From positions 1 to 53,407 of the forward strand of contig CAJKVH010000011.1 in NCBI GenBank assembly GCA_905203305.1: a DNA stretch of 53,407 nt. Direction: 5' to 3'. The position numbers and the translations under genes were made by a program. The number at the start of each line of letters is the position of its first letter. Position 1 is the stretch's first letter. Below the pieces are notes generated by a model. That model did no database searches and had not been told where the DNA came from. It saw only the letters and a program-made list of their open reading frames with translations. The stretch comes from an uncultured Eubacteriales bacterium. Lineage in GTDB: Bacteria > Bacillota > Clostridia > TANB77 > CAG-508. Below are positions 7,658-16,323 of the stretch, piece by piece.

Positions 7658-10237
7658 TTATTTTGTTATCCATTTAACTAAATCTAAATTTTCACTATCT
7701 AAAAGCATTTTATTTGTTGGCATAACTCTAAATGTATATCCATAGTTTCCGCCTGTAGCTAAAGATATTTTTGCAGTATATGTATATCTTTTGTATTCTT
7801 TTTCTTCCTCTACAAATTTCATTGGAACTATTGTAATATTTTCAACTCTTCCATCATCTGAAATTTTTCCACAATATACTTCTGCTTTTATATCTTCTTT
7901 TTCAAGATTTGGTAAAGTTACTTTACAACTTACTTCTATTGTTTCACCAGCATCAATTTTTACATTTTCTGGGTTATCTGTTTGTTCTATTAATATGTTT
8001 TCCCAATTTGCTTTTACATGTTTCTTCCAATTTGTATATTCTGCTGCTGATTCTAGATTTGAATAATATTCATTATATAAATTTATTAATGGAATATATA
8101 AGTTATCTGTATAATCAACCAACATTCTTGCTGTACTATATTTTCCTCCTGTTGTTATTATTGATTGTTTCATTATTTTCATCCATTCTTCTGATGGCTT
8201 GTTTTCACTTGGTCTATTATAAAATGTTGGTATTATTTTTGTTTCTAATGTTTTATACATACTTTGGCTATCTGCTACATCTTGTTCTGAATATGATCTA
8301 TATTCTTTATCTGTTCCTATTGTCCATCCATTTGTTTGATCATATCCTTCTGCCCACCAACCATCTAGTACACTGAAATTTACAACTCCATTTACTGATG
8401 CTTTTTGTCCTGATGTTCCTGATGCTTCCATTGGTCTACGTGGGTTATTAAGCCATACATCAACACCACTAATTAAGTATCTTGACATTGCTATATTATA
8501 GTTTTCTAGTAAGAATACTTTTCCTCTAAATTGTGGTTTCATTGATATTTCGTGTATATATTTTATTAAGTCTTGTCCTTCTTTATCTGCTGGATGTGCT
8601 TTTCCTGCAAATATTAATCTTACTGGATGTTCACTATCATTTAATATTTCTGTTATTCTTTCTATATCATTAAATATTAATGTTGCTCTTTTGTATGTTG
8701 CAAATCTTCTTGCAAATCCTATTATTAGGTCATTTGAAGATATTCCTGATATTATTTCTTTTATTTCTTCGTAGCTAACTCCTGCTCTTCTTAGTCTATT
8801 TGTTGTATTTTCTTTTACTAGTTCTATTAATTTTTGTTTTCTGTCTAAATGTGCATTCCATAATTCTTCATCTGGAATATTTTTTATTCTTTTCCATGTT
8901 TCATCTAAGTATATTTTATCTTGCCAATATGGTGTTGCAGGTGATGTTAAATATTTATTATAAAGTTCTTTTAGGCTTTGTGGTACCCATGAACATGTAT
9001 GAATTCCGTTTGTTACATATGTTATTGGTGATTCATTTGCGGCAATATTTGGCCATACATCTCCAAATAACTCTCTTGATACTTCTCCATGTAATTTACT
9101 TACACCATTTTTCTTTCCTGCTATCTTTAAAGCTAAAATTCCCATATTAAATCCTGGCTCTAAATTATCACATGGTTTCATTCCTAATTTTAAGAAATCT
9201 TCTCTTTCTAGTCCCATTTTTGGCCAATATTCTTTAAAGTATTTTTCTACTAAATCTATTGGGAATATATCATTTCCTGCTGGAACTGGAGTATGTGTTG
9301 TAAATACTGTTTTTGAACTTACTATGTCTTTTGCAATATCTACTGATACTTGTTTTTCTGCTATTGTATTTCTTATTAATTCTAATGTTAAAAATGCAGA
9401 ATGTCCTTCGTTCATATGATATATTGTTGGATTTAATCCTAATTCTTTTAATAATCTTACTCCTGCTATTCCTAAAACTATTTCTTGGCGTATTCTCATA
9501 TCTTGATCTCCACCATATAGTCTAAGTGTTGTTTCTCTGTCTTCTGGAGTGTTTTTATCTATATCTGAATCTAATAAGTATAAATAAATTCTTCCTACAT
9601 TTATTTTCCAAACTTTTAAATATACTGTTCTTTTTTGGAATTTTACTTCTATAATCAAATCTTCTCCATCTTTTCCTTTTACAGGATGTATTGGCATATT
9701 GTCTAATTCTATATCTTTGTATTCTGATTTTTGTGCTCCATATCCTTCTATTTTTTGATGAAAATATCCATTTTTGTATAGTAAACCTACTCCTACTAAT
9801 GGAATTCCTAAATCACTTGCAGATTTTAGATGATCTCCTGATAATATTCCAAGTCCTCCTGAATAGATTGGTATTGTTTCATCTAAACCATATTCTGCTG
9901 AAAAATATGCTATTAAATCGTTTTTGTTTTCTGGATATTTTTTATTAAACCATGTGTCTTTACTTGACATATAGTCTTCATAATTTCTTAGAACTTTTTC
10001 ATATTCTTTTACAAATGATGAGTCTTTTGCTGCTTTTTCTAATCTTTCTTGTGATACTCTTTTTAAAAATTTTACTGGATTTTTTTCTACTGTTTCCCAT
10101 AAATCTCTATCTATTCTTTTTAGTAATCTTAAGTAGTCTGAATTCCAACTCCACCATAAGTTATTTGATATTTCATCTAATTTATTTATACTTTTTGGTA
10201 GTTGTGGCTTTACAATTATCTTATTAAATACGTACAT
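7658..10237 (-). CDS. glgP: Alpha-glucan (glycogen) phosphorylase with N-terminal DUF3417 domain
   Basis: 859-residue GT35 phosphorylase releasing glucose-1-phosphate from alpha-1,4-glucans with pyridoxal phosphate. The N-terminal ~110 residues (ISNNLWWSWNSDYLRLLKRID...) match the DUF3417 module of the short bacterial/archaeal phosphorylase type. Core motifs are AEYGLDETIPIYSGGLGILSGDH, HMNEGHSAFL, TTHTPVPAGND and EASGTSGQKASVNGVVN, where the Lys is the expected PLP-binding residue. The last ~100 residues form a beta-rich tail. The start follows AAGGAGGAC and a promoter at 10282-10310. Its pathway partner, a debranching enzyme, lies at 32-34 kb. Confidence 0.95.
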   Translation of the reverse strand: MYVFNKIIVKPQLPKSINKLDEISNNLWWSWNSDYLRLLKRIDRDLWETVEKNPVKFLKRVSQERLEKAAKDSSFVKEYEKVLRNYEDYMSSKDTWFNKKYPENKNDLIAYFSAEYGLDETIPIYSGGLGILSGDHLKSASDLGIPLVGVGLLYKNGYFHQKIEGYGAQKSEYKDIELDNMPIHPVKGKDGEDLIIEVKFQKRTVYLKVWKINVGRIYLYLLDSDIDKNTPEDRETTLRLYGGDQDMRIRQEIVLGIAGVRLLKELGLNPTIYHMNEGHSAFLTLELIRNTIAEKQVSVDIAKDIVSSKTVFTTHTPVPAGNDIFPIDLVEKYFKEYWPKMGLEREDFLKLGMKPCDNLEPGFNMGILALKIAGKKNGVSKLHGEVSRELFGDVWPNIAANESPITYVTNGIHTCSWVPQSLKELYNKYLTSPATPYWQDKIYLDETWKRIKNIPDEELWNAHLDRKQKLIELVKENTTNRLRRAGVSYEEIKEIISGISSNDLIIGFARRFATYKRATLIFNDIERITEILNDSEHPVRLIFAGKAHPADKEGQDLIKYIHEISMKPQFRGKVFLLENYNIAMSRYLISGVDVWLNNPRRPMEASGTSGQKASVNGVVNFSVLDGWWAEGYDQTNGWTIGTDKEYRSYSEQDVADSQSMYKTLETKIIPTFYNRPSENKPSEEWMKIMKQSIITTGGKYSTARMLVDYTDNLYIPLINLYNEYYSNLESAAEYTNWKKHVKANWENILIEQTDNPENVKIDAGETIEVSCKVTLPNLEKEDIKAEVYCGKISDDGRVENITIVPMKFVEEEKEYKRYTYTAKISLATGGNYGYTFRVMPTNKMLLDSENLDLVKWITK

Positions 10238-10281
10238 TAACTTTGTCCTCCTTGGTAACTTTTTCTATTTTTCCTTTAAAT

Positions 10282-10310
10282 ATTATCTATTAAAATATTT
10301 GTTTTGTCAA
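10282..10310 (-). promoter_or_regulatory. Promoter of glgP
   Basis: Perfect TTGACA, 17-base spacer, GATAAT on the minus strand, about 45 bases upstream of the glgP start. Confidence 0.75.
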
Positions 10311-10354
10311 GAATTTTTACACATTTTTCAAATTGGAAAAATATGTATTTTTTC

Positions 10355-10383
10355 TTTACATAAACTTGTTTTGGTGATATAAT
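10355..10383 (+). promoter_or_regulatory. Promoter of the small 57-residue gene
   Basis: TTTACA, 17-base spacer, TATAAT on the plus strand, 36 bases upstream of the ATG at 10419. Confidence 0.65.
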
Positions 10384-10418
10384 AATAATTGTATAACAAC
10401 CACAAGGAGGTAAGCATA

Positions 10419-10592
10419 ATGGATAAATTAGTTGATTTTTCCAAACTTTTTAACAGGCTTGGAAATTTAACCCCGGAGGAATCTGAAGATTTCGTTTCTT
10501 TATGGAATTTTTTCTTCGGGAAGACTCTCGGTAGATTTATTGAGAGTCCAGCAGAGGCATATGAACTCTGCACAGCAGAAGCTGCTGAATAA
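10419..10592 (+). CDS. Small hypothetical protein (57 aa)
   Basis: A 57-residue protein starting MDKLVDFSKLF and ending AYELCTAEAAE; not recognised. The ATG at 10419 follows a strong AAGGAGG. The gene has its own sigma-A promoter and a strong terminator, which makes it a convincing gene despite its size. It is acidic with aromatic residues in the middle (DFVSLWNFFFGKTLGRF) and probably helical. It is more GC-rich than its neighbours (codons such as CTC, CCG, GAG, GAC), suggesting a different origin. Confidence 0.65.
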   Translation: MDKLVDFSKLFNRLGNLTPEESEDFVSLWNFFFGKTLGRFIESPAEAYELCTAEAAE

Positions 10593-10599
10593 AGCTTAA

Positions 10600-10634
10600 A
10601 AGAAGGCTAGGTTTAGCAACCTGCCTTCTTTTTT
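10600..10634. terminator. Bidirectional terminator
   Basis: Arms AGAAGGC-AGGTT / AACCT-CCTTCT (one mismatch) around TAGC, followed by a T-run on the plus strand. The right arm also encodes the last residues (KKKAGC) of the convergent minus-strand gene. Confidence 0.85.
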
Positions 10635-11239
10635 GTTATATATATACTTCCTTGTCTTAATATTTTTAATTCTTCATTTTCATATTTTACAATAGTTGAT
10701 GGTACTCCAATTTTTGATCTTCCACCATCTATTATAACATCTACTTTGTTTTTAAATTCATTTAAAATTTCATCAAAATCTGTTAAAGCTTTATTTCCAG
10801 ATATATTTGCACTTGTTGTTGCAAGTGGTAATTTAGACCTCTTTATTAATGTTCTTGCTATTTTATTATCTGGTATTCTAACTCCAACTGTATCTAATTT
10901 TGCAGTTAACAAATCTGATACTTTTTCATTTTTGTTTACTATTAAAGTACATGCTCCTGGCATATAATTTGTTATAATGTTTACTTCCTCTTCACTTAGA
11001 CTTTTGGCTAATTTTTTTATATCATCAATATCATTACATAATACATTTATTGGCTTTTTATATTCTCTTGTTTTTATCTCAAAAATTTTATTTATAGCTT
11101 TATCATCAAAACAATTACATCCTATTCCATATACGGTATCTGTTGGAAAAATTACTATTCCACCATTTTTTATTATTTTTATACATTCGTTTAATTCATT
11201 TTCATTAATTTCATTTTTCCAATCAAAAATTTTAGTCAT
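10613..11239 (-). CDS. L-threonylcarbamoyladenylate synthase (TsaC/YrdC type)
   Basis: 208-residue YrdC-domain enzyme making threonylcarbamoyl-AMP from Thr, bicarbonate and ATP for the t6A37 modification of ANN-decoding tRNAs. Signature segments are GGIVIFPTDTVYGIGCN (residues ~28-44), KTREYKKPINVL, LPLATTSANISG and the C-terminal RQGSI. It lacks the extra Sua5 C-terminal domain (Sua5 is ~340 aa), so it is the short form. The next gene ends three bases upstream, suggesting one transcript. Confidence 0.92.
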   Translation of the reverse strand: MTKIFDWKNEINENELNECIKIIKNGGIVIFPTDTVYGIGCNCFDDKAINKIFEIKTREYKKPINVLCNDIDDIKKLAKSLSEEEVNIITNYMPGACTLIVNKNEKVSDLLTAKLDTVGVRIPDNKIARTLIKRSKLPLATTSANISGNKALTDFDEILNEFKNKVDVIIDGGRSKIGVPSTIVKYENEELKILRQGSIYITKKKAGC

Positions 11240-11241
11240 AA

Positions 11242-12096
11242 TTATATACTAATCTCCTTATTGTTTGCATCTAAATATACCATATTTTTTGCGATAACCT
11301 TTAATTTTACAATATTCATAGCTGTTAAGTTTTCAATTTCTTTTGTTATTTTGCTTTTAAATGTTTTTAGGCTTTCTGCTATATTATATCCATATACAAC
11401 ACTTACTTCCATATCTATTAATGGACCTTCCCCATAGTTTTGTACTCTTGTTCTTAATACTTTATATATTTCTGGCATTTTTTCTGCTTGATATTCTGCA
11501 ATTTGTCTAAATACAGAATCTGATATTGTAAAATTTCCCATATAACTAAATGTTGGCCTTATTATAGATTTTTCAGAAATATATGGTTTTTCTCCTTTTC
11601 CTTTTGATTTGAAAATTTGAAGTGGATCTAACAAATATCCTGAAAAGTCTTTTTTTATTTCAAATGTAGGAACTGGAATAACATGTTTTCCTTCTGTTAC
11701 TCTTATTCTTCTTGCTGTTTCCATTTCCTCTTCTGTTGCAACATCTGTTATATATGTTGTATCAGATATCTTAGGTAGTCCTAGATTTTCTGCAATTTTT
11801 TCTACCATTCCATCTGATGTTCCAAGTATTAATATCTTTTTTACTTTGAATTTTTTAAATGCTTTTTGCATTACTTTTTTTTCGTTTTCGTGTAAAAATA
11901 AAGCTTTTTTTACTGTTTCTATTTTAGTTGATGCTTTTTTAGCAGATTCTCCTGCTACAACTTTATTATCGTTTATTAAAAGTCCATCATCAATTATAAA
12001 ATGTACATCTTTTTCCCCTGCTACCATTTGTGCTCTATAACTTTTTCCTGTTCCAGATGGACCAACAAAAGCATATACTTTAACATTATCAAACAT
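11242..12096 (-). CDS. P-loop ATPase fused to an Asp23/Gls24-like domain
   Basis: 284 residues in two parts. Residues 1-~150 form a P-loop NTPase with Walker A GPSGTGKS (residues 12-19), an HFIIDDGLLI segment and KILILGTSDGM. Residues ~185-284 resemble the Asp23/Gls24 (alkaline-shock) domain: FSYMGNFTISDSVFRQIAEYQAE, then DMEVSVVYGYNIAESLKTFKSKI, ENLTAMNIVKLKVIAKNMV. Asp23 proteins are cell-envelope-associated stress proteins. The nucleotide-dependent role of the fusion is not known to me. It is tightly spaced with the downstream tsaC-like gene and 21 bases from the upstream GT39 gene, so all three are probably co-transcribed. Confidence 0.7.
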   Translation of the reverse strand: MFDNVKVYAFVGPSGTGKSYRAQMVAGEKDVHFIIDDGLLINDNKVVAGESAKKASTKIETVKKALFLHENEKKVMQKAFKKFKVKKILILGTSDGMVEKIAENLGLPKISDTTYITDVATEEEMETARRIRVTEGKHVIPVPTFEIKKDFSGYLLDPLQIFKSKGKGEKPYISEKSIIRPTFSYMGNFTISDSVFRQIAEYQAEKMPEIYKVLRTRVQNYGEGPLIDMEVSVVYGYNIAESLKTFKSKITKEIENLTAMNIVKLKVIAKNMVYLDANNKEISI

Positions 12097-12117
12097 TTCT
12101 TTCTCCTATTCTATAAG

Positions 12118-13620
12118 CTAATTTTTTTCCATAAGAATAACATTGTATGTTAAGTTATGATATTTTATTTTAAATTGTTTTTCTTCTTTTAAAACATTAA
12201 TATTTTCTCCATGAAATTCTTCATTTTCATAAAATTGATTACTATCATCATCTATTAGCCATATTCTTCCTTTAAAATCTTTTAAAAAGTCCCAATTTTC
12301 TTTTGTTTCCATTGCTGGTAAATAAGCTTTATATGCTTCTTCGACTCCCCAATGTTCTAAATTCATAAAATATTGTTTATTATTTGGAAAATATGTTGCT
12401 ATCATTCCACCATTTCCAATTTTTGAATATAAAAATATATCATCATCTTCTAATTCATCATTTATGTAATTATAAACGTCCATATTTTCTTTATTATAGT
12501 TTTCTTTTATATTTTGAATGTTACTTAGTACTGCTAGTATTAATGTAATAGCTAAAATAATTCCTGAAATTATTTTGTTTTTTTCTTTTGAAATTATAAA
12601 TGCTAATGTAAATATATATAATCCTGTCATTGTAAGTAAATATCTAGCATATAAAATTGGGCTTATCATAGAAACTAATAGTATTATAAGTATTACTCCT
12701 ACATAAATTCCTGCACTTAAAATGATTGGTTTTATATCTTCTCCATCTTTTTTTAATTTATATGCTTTTATAATAGAATATACATATACCAGTATTGATA
12801 CTATTAATGCCATCATTGCTTTTATATCATTTAAAAAGTTGCTATCAACTTGATTTTTAAATTGGAAACTTAATATATCTACTGTTGTTCCAACTAAACT
12901 TAATTGAATCCAAAATCCTCCGCCTACATGTTTTAATTGAACAACAAAAAATATCATCCAAGGAATATATAAAATAATTTGTATTACTGCTACAATTAAA
13001 AAGTTTCTTAATGATTTTACATCATTTTTTCTATTTTTTATTAAATAAATTAAAATTATTAAGTTTATTAGTCCTGCTGTTACTAAAGCGTAATAATGTA
13101 TATAACATGAGCATATACTAAATATGCCAAACAAGCATAAGTTTTTTATTTTATTTTTTTCGCTATTTTCCTTAACTGCTTTATAGAATCTATATCCATA
13201 TATTGCCATTAATGTAACTATTAAGCATGTCCATGAATACATTCTTATTTCTTGTGCATATGTGTTCATTATTGGTAAAAAATATGTTAAAAATGAAAAT
13301 ACAATTCCTGTTTTTTCTCCAAAGTCTTTTCTTATATGTGTATAACCTATTATTCCTAATATCGCTATTGAAAGCACTGAGAATAATCTATATATAAGTA
13401 TGTTTGATCCAAATATTAAATATATAATGTGTAACATCCAATAATATAATGCTGGATGTACGTCATGTCCTGTTATTGTCCATATATCTCCAAAGCTTTT
13501 TCCTGCTATTGCAACTGAGTAGCTTTCGTCAAACCATATATTTGAGTGAAATGCTGGTATAAAAACAAATATTATTCCTAATATTATTATTCCTAAATGT
13601 ATTAATTTTGTTTTTTTCAT
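12118..13620 (-). CDS. GT-C membrane glycosyltransferase (family 39-like)
   Basis: 500-residue integral membrane protein with about ten hydrophobic segments. The first extracytoplasmic loop carries IWFDESYSVAIA (residues ~28-39), the acidic DE motif of PMT/ArnT-type GT-C enzymes that use polyprenyl-phosphate sugars. HDVHPALYYWMLH follows, as usual for this family. The C-terminal ~130 residues are a soluble domain (DVYNYINDELEDDDIFLYS...). It probably transfers sugar onto a cell-surface acceptor; the acceptor is unknown. A GT2 enzyme lies upstream. Confidence 0.82.
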   Translation of the reverse strand: MKKTKLIHLGIIILGIIFVFIPAFHSNIWFDESYSVAIAGKSFGDIWTITGHDVHPALYYWMLHIIYLIFGSNILIYRLFSVLSIAILGIIGYTHIRKDFGEKTGIVFSFLTYFLPIMNTYAQEIRMYSWTCLIVTLMAIYGYRFYKAVKENSEKNKIKNLCLFGIFSICSCYIHYYALVTAGLINLIILIYLIKNRKNDVKSLRNFLIVAVIQIILYIPWMIFFVVQLKHVGGGFWIQLSLVGTTVDILSFQFKNQVDSNFLNDIKAMMALIVSILVYVYSIIKAYKLKKDGEDIKPIILSAGIYVGVILIILLVSMISPILYARYLLTMTGLYIFTLAFIISKEKNKIISGIILAITLILAVLSNIQNIKENYNKENMDVYNYINDELEDDDIFLYSKIGNGGMIATYFPNNKQYFMNLEHWGVEEAYKAYLPAMETKENWDFLKDFKGRIWLIDDDSNQFYENEEFHGENINVLKEEKQFKIKYHNLTYNVILMEKN

Positions 13621-13654
13621 TTTGATTCCTCTTTCTTTTGCTATATTATAAAAA

Positions 13655-13694
13655 TTGGACTAGGACTAAAAAGCTGATTTTAGACCTAGCCCAT
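13655..13694 (-). terminator. Terminator downstream of the GT2 gene
   Basis: Long imperfect stem GGGCTAGGTCTAAAA / TTTTTAGTCCTAGTCC followed by AATTTTTAT on the minus strand, just past the GT2 stop at 13699. Confidence 0.75.
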
Positions 13695-13698
13695 TTAT

Positions 13699-14928
13699 TT
13701 ATGCTATTTCTTTTATATCTACACTACGTACGTGATCAATTTTTTCCCATGTTGTATCTTGTTTAAATAAACATTTAAAGTTTATTAGAAGCCATGATCC
13801 CATAAATAAAGGATAATACAATGCCCATTTTAACATTGGTTTTATTGGCTTTTTATCTAGATACATTGTAAATAATGCTGATAAAATTGGTAAGAAAAAT
13901 GTTGGAACTACATATCTTATTATGTTTATTAATAGTTGTGCTCCTGTCATAGTGTCTAATGCATATATTACAAAATTTGATAGTAGAAGTACCATTGATG
14001 CTACAAACATTGGTATACTTCCAACTATATATAATAATCCGTCAAAGTTCATTATTGTTTTATTTTTTTCAACTGCTTTTGCTAAATCTTTTGTATAGAT
14101 TTTCATACATTGAATATGTCCTACTGTCCATCTTGTTCTTTGTGTCCATGATGCTTTGAATTTTTCCGGTTGTTCATCATATACTATTGCATCTGTTGCC
14201 CAACCTAATTTTTTTCCTTTTATTATTTGTTTTAATGAAAATTCTATATCTTCTGTTAGTGTTTTTGTATCCCATCCGTTTTCTTTTACTAAATCAAATT
14301 TTACCATAAATCCTGTACCATTTAGTAATGGTGATAATCCCACATTGTATCTTGCCAAATGATAAAATCTGTGCATTGTCCAATAGAAGAATGCATATCC
14401 TGCTGATACCCAACTTTCTGCTGGATTTTTTATGTCTTTATATCCTTGTACTACTTCTTCTCCTTGGCATAATTTTCTGTTCATTACTTTTATGAAGTTT
14501 TTGTCTACTATGTTATCTGCATCAAATACTAAAAACGCGTCATAATCTGCATTTTCTTCTATTTTTTGTTTTAAGAACCAGTTTAGAGCATATCCTTTTG
14601 TTTTTTTTGTTTCATCAAATCTTTTATATACTATTGCTCCTGCTTCTTTTGCATATTTTGCTGTGTTATCTGTACAGTTATCTGCTATTACGTAAATATC
14701 GTACAAATCTTTGTCATAATCTTGATTTTTTAAACTTTCTACTAAGTTTGCTATTACTGTTTCTTCATTGTGTGCTGGTATTATTGCCATAAATTTGTGA
14801 TTTTTCTTCTTTAATAGTGGTTTTTCTTTAAACTTTATTAGTGCACATAAACTTATTGCTAATTCATATATCCAAAATACTACTATAATATAAACAAGCG
14901 CTTGCCTTAATAAATATATATATTCCAT
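13699..14928 (-). CDS. Family 2 glycosyltransferase, membrane-bound
   Basis: 409 residues: an N-terminal membrane segment, a GT-A domain, then several C-terminal membrane spans. Motifs are IPAHNEETVIANLVESL (nucleotide-sugar binding), VIADNCTDNT, the DxD FDADNIVD, TEDIEFSLKQI and TQRTRWTVGH, the (Q/R)xxRW motif of processive GT2 enzymes. It probably builds or modifies an envelope polysaccharide. It has a good promoter (14970-14998) and a terminator, so it forms its own unit upstream of the GT39 gene. Confidence 0.9.
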   Translation of the reverse strand: MEYIYLLRQALVYIIVVFWIYELAISLCALIKFKEKPLLKKKNHKFMAIIPAHNEETVIANLVESLKNQDYDKDLYDIYVIADNCTDNTAKYAKEAGAIVYKRFDETKKTKGYALNWFLKQKIEENADYDAFLVFDADNIVDKNFIKVMNRKLCQGEEVVQGYKDIKNPAESWVSAGYAFFYWTMHRFYHLARYNVGLSPLLNGTGFMVKFDLVKENGWDTKTLTEDIEFSLKQIIKGKKLGWATDAIVYDEQPEKFKASWTQRTRWTVGHIQCMKIYTKDLAKAVEKNKTIMNFDGLLYIVGSIPMFVASMVLLLSNFVIYALDTMTGAQLLINIIRYVVPTFFLPILSALFTMYLDKKPIKPMLKWALYYPLFMGSWLLINFKCLFKQDTTWEKIDHVRSVDIKEIA

Positions 14929-14969
14929 CTATTTCTCCTTCTTTTTTATTCTATTTTACTACCTGATAT

Positions 14970-14998
14970 ATTATACTATTATTATCTAATTTTTGCAA
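14970..14998 (-). promoter_or_regulatory. Promoter of the GT2 gene
   Basis: TTGCAA, 17-base spacer, perfect TATAAT on the minus strand, about 40 bases upstream of the ATG. Confidence 0.7.
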
Positions 14999-15043
14999 TA
15001 TTTTCTAGTAAATATTTACAATTTCTTAATATTTTTTATGTAA

Positions 15044-15074
15044 AAATCATCCTACGGATACTGTAGGATGGTGT
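15044..15074 (-). terminator. Terminator of the DUF1540 gene
   Basis: CATCCTAC / GTAGGATG perfect arms with a seven-base loop. On the minus strand they are followed by ATTTTTA. Confidence 0.85.
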
Positions 15075-15076
15075 TT

Positions 15077-15238
15077 TTACTTACATTCATAACTTGAGCA
15101 TTCTGATTCGTCTGGATTTTCTGAATTTACATTTTGTTTTGGTGTTACCATAATTGCATTTAACTCACATATTTTTTTATTTTGATTATTGTATTTACAA
15201 CTTTCTACTGTGCAATTTATTTTTTGCTTATTATCCAT
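15077..15238 (-). CDS. DUF1540 domain protein
   Basis: 53-residue cysteine-rich peptide with the DUF1540 pattern: INCTVESCKYNNQNKKICELNAIMVTP, then ECSSYEC. The four to six conserved Cys suggest metal binding; function unknown, with many members in spore-formers. I chose the ATG at 15238 (MDNKQK...) because GGGAGG lies 8-10 bases upstream. A longer reading to 15313 would have no ribosome binding site. It sits downstream of gpr. Confidence 0.8.
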   Translation of the reverse strand: MDNKQKINCTVESCKYNNQNKKICELNAIMVTPKQNVNSENPDESECSSYECK

Positions 15239-15331
15239 TTTTATTTCCTCCCAAAACTTTTTTTGCAATTTCTTGCTTAATTTATTATGCTCTTTTTTTT
15301 GTTTATTATTCAAATTAAAAAACTTTTTACT

Positions 15332-16265
15332 TTAAACCGCATGATTTATGCCTCTTGCTACTATATTAGACATATTTTCTATTAGTTCATCTATTTCTTT
15401 TGGTGTTACAATCATATTGTAATTTGTCGGATTTAAAGCCTCTTTTATATCCTCATAGTTATCTTGATCTTTTAGTTTATTTAAATATTCATTTGATTTA
15501 GCTTCTTGCTGTAGTTTTTCTATAAACAAATCCAAGCAGTCATTTACTAAAACTGCACTTTCTACAACTGTTGGTATTCCGAATTGCTATAACAGGAATT
15601 CCAAGTGTGTTTTTAGATATCTCTTTTCTTTTATTTCCAACTCCCGCTCCTGGCACTATTCCTGTATCTGAAATTTGTATAGTGCTACTTATTCTTTCTA
15701 TGCTTCTCGATGCTAAAGCATCTATTACAATTAGCATTTTAGGTTTTATTTCATTTACAATTCCTTCTAAAATTTCTAATGTTTCTATTCCCGTAGTTCC
15801 TAGGACTCCTGGTGATATTGCACTTACTGGTCTTGAATTTTCATCTATATATTGAGGTAAATATTTTATAATATGACGAGTTATATCTATTGTTTTTATT
15901 ACCTTAGGACCTAAAGAATCAGGAGTTACATATATATTTCCTAGTCCTACAACTAATATGTCATCTTTAAAATTAATATGTTTATTTATAATTTCTTTTA
16001 ATTCTGTTGATAATGTTTCTGCTGATTTTTGAATTTCCGCTTCTTCTGCTAATCTTAAATTTTTTATATCAATAGTTACATATGTCCCTATTGGCTTTCC
16101 TATTGCTTTTTCTCCATTTTCATTTATTATTTTTACCTTTTCTACTTTTAAATTTTCATCTATCTCTTTTTCTTCTGTTTCTATTCCATCTATTTCTTCT
16201 AATTTGTTATTTTTCTTAAATATATCTCTTCTTTCTAATGCAAGATCTGTTCTAAAATTATACAT
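15332..16265 (-). CDS. gpr: Germination protease GPR, requiring a +1 frameshift at CGG
   Basis: Aspartic-type protease that degrades alpha/beta SASPs during spore germination. Frame 1 (16265-15540) holds the propeptide FRTDLALERRDIF and the catalytic regions VVGLGNIYVTPDSLGP and MLIVIDALASRS, ending LGIPVIAI followed by CGG and a missense tail to TGA. Frame 2 continues exactly as the family does (GIPTVVESAVLVND..., ending MSNIVARGINHAV). The two are joined by skipping one base, the C at 15581, giving Gly in IAIGIPTVVE and a 310-residue product, close to normal length (~325-370). The ribosome binding site AAGGAGGA lies inside a hairpin. Everything except the single base is intact, so I annotate one CDS. 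Confidence 0.9.
15579..15581 (-). other. +1 frameshift site at a CGG codon (gpr)
   Basis: Codon 229 of the first frame is CGG (context ATT CGG AAT). Omitting its C gives ATT-GGA-ATA and restores the conserved GPR sequence. This is one of five such sites in the window. Confidence 0.85.
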
Positions 16266-16312
16266 AAAAAGTCCTCCTTAGAATTTATTATCTCTAAAGG
16301 AGGATTTTTTTA
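16266..16312 (-). terminator. fhs terminator hairpin that contains the gpr Shine-Dalgarno
   Basis: Arms TCCTCCTTTAGA / TCTAAGGAGGA (one bulge) form a stem downstream of the fhs stop, followed on the minus strand by CTTTTTATG. The second arm is the gpr ribosome binding site and the T-run ends at the gpr start codon. Readthrough transcripts would therefore sequester the gpr ribosome binding site. Confidence 0.75.
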
Positions 16313-16323
16313 TTCAATTTAAA

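Noticed and set aside
15332..15535. Separate 67-aa gene downstream of gpr
   Set aside because: It starts with TTG without a ribosome binding site and matches the GPR C-terminus; it is the second half of the frameshifted gpr.
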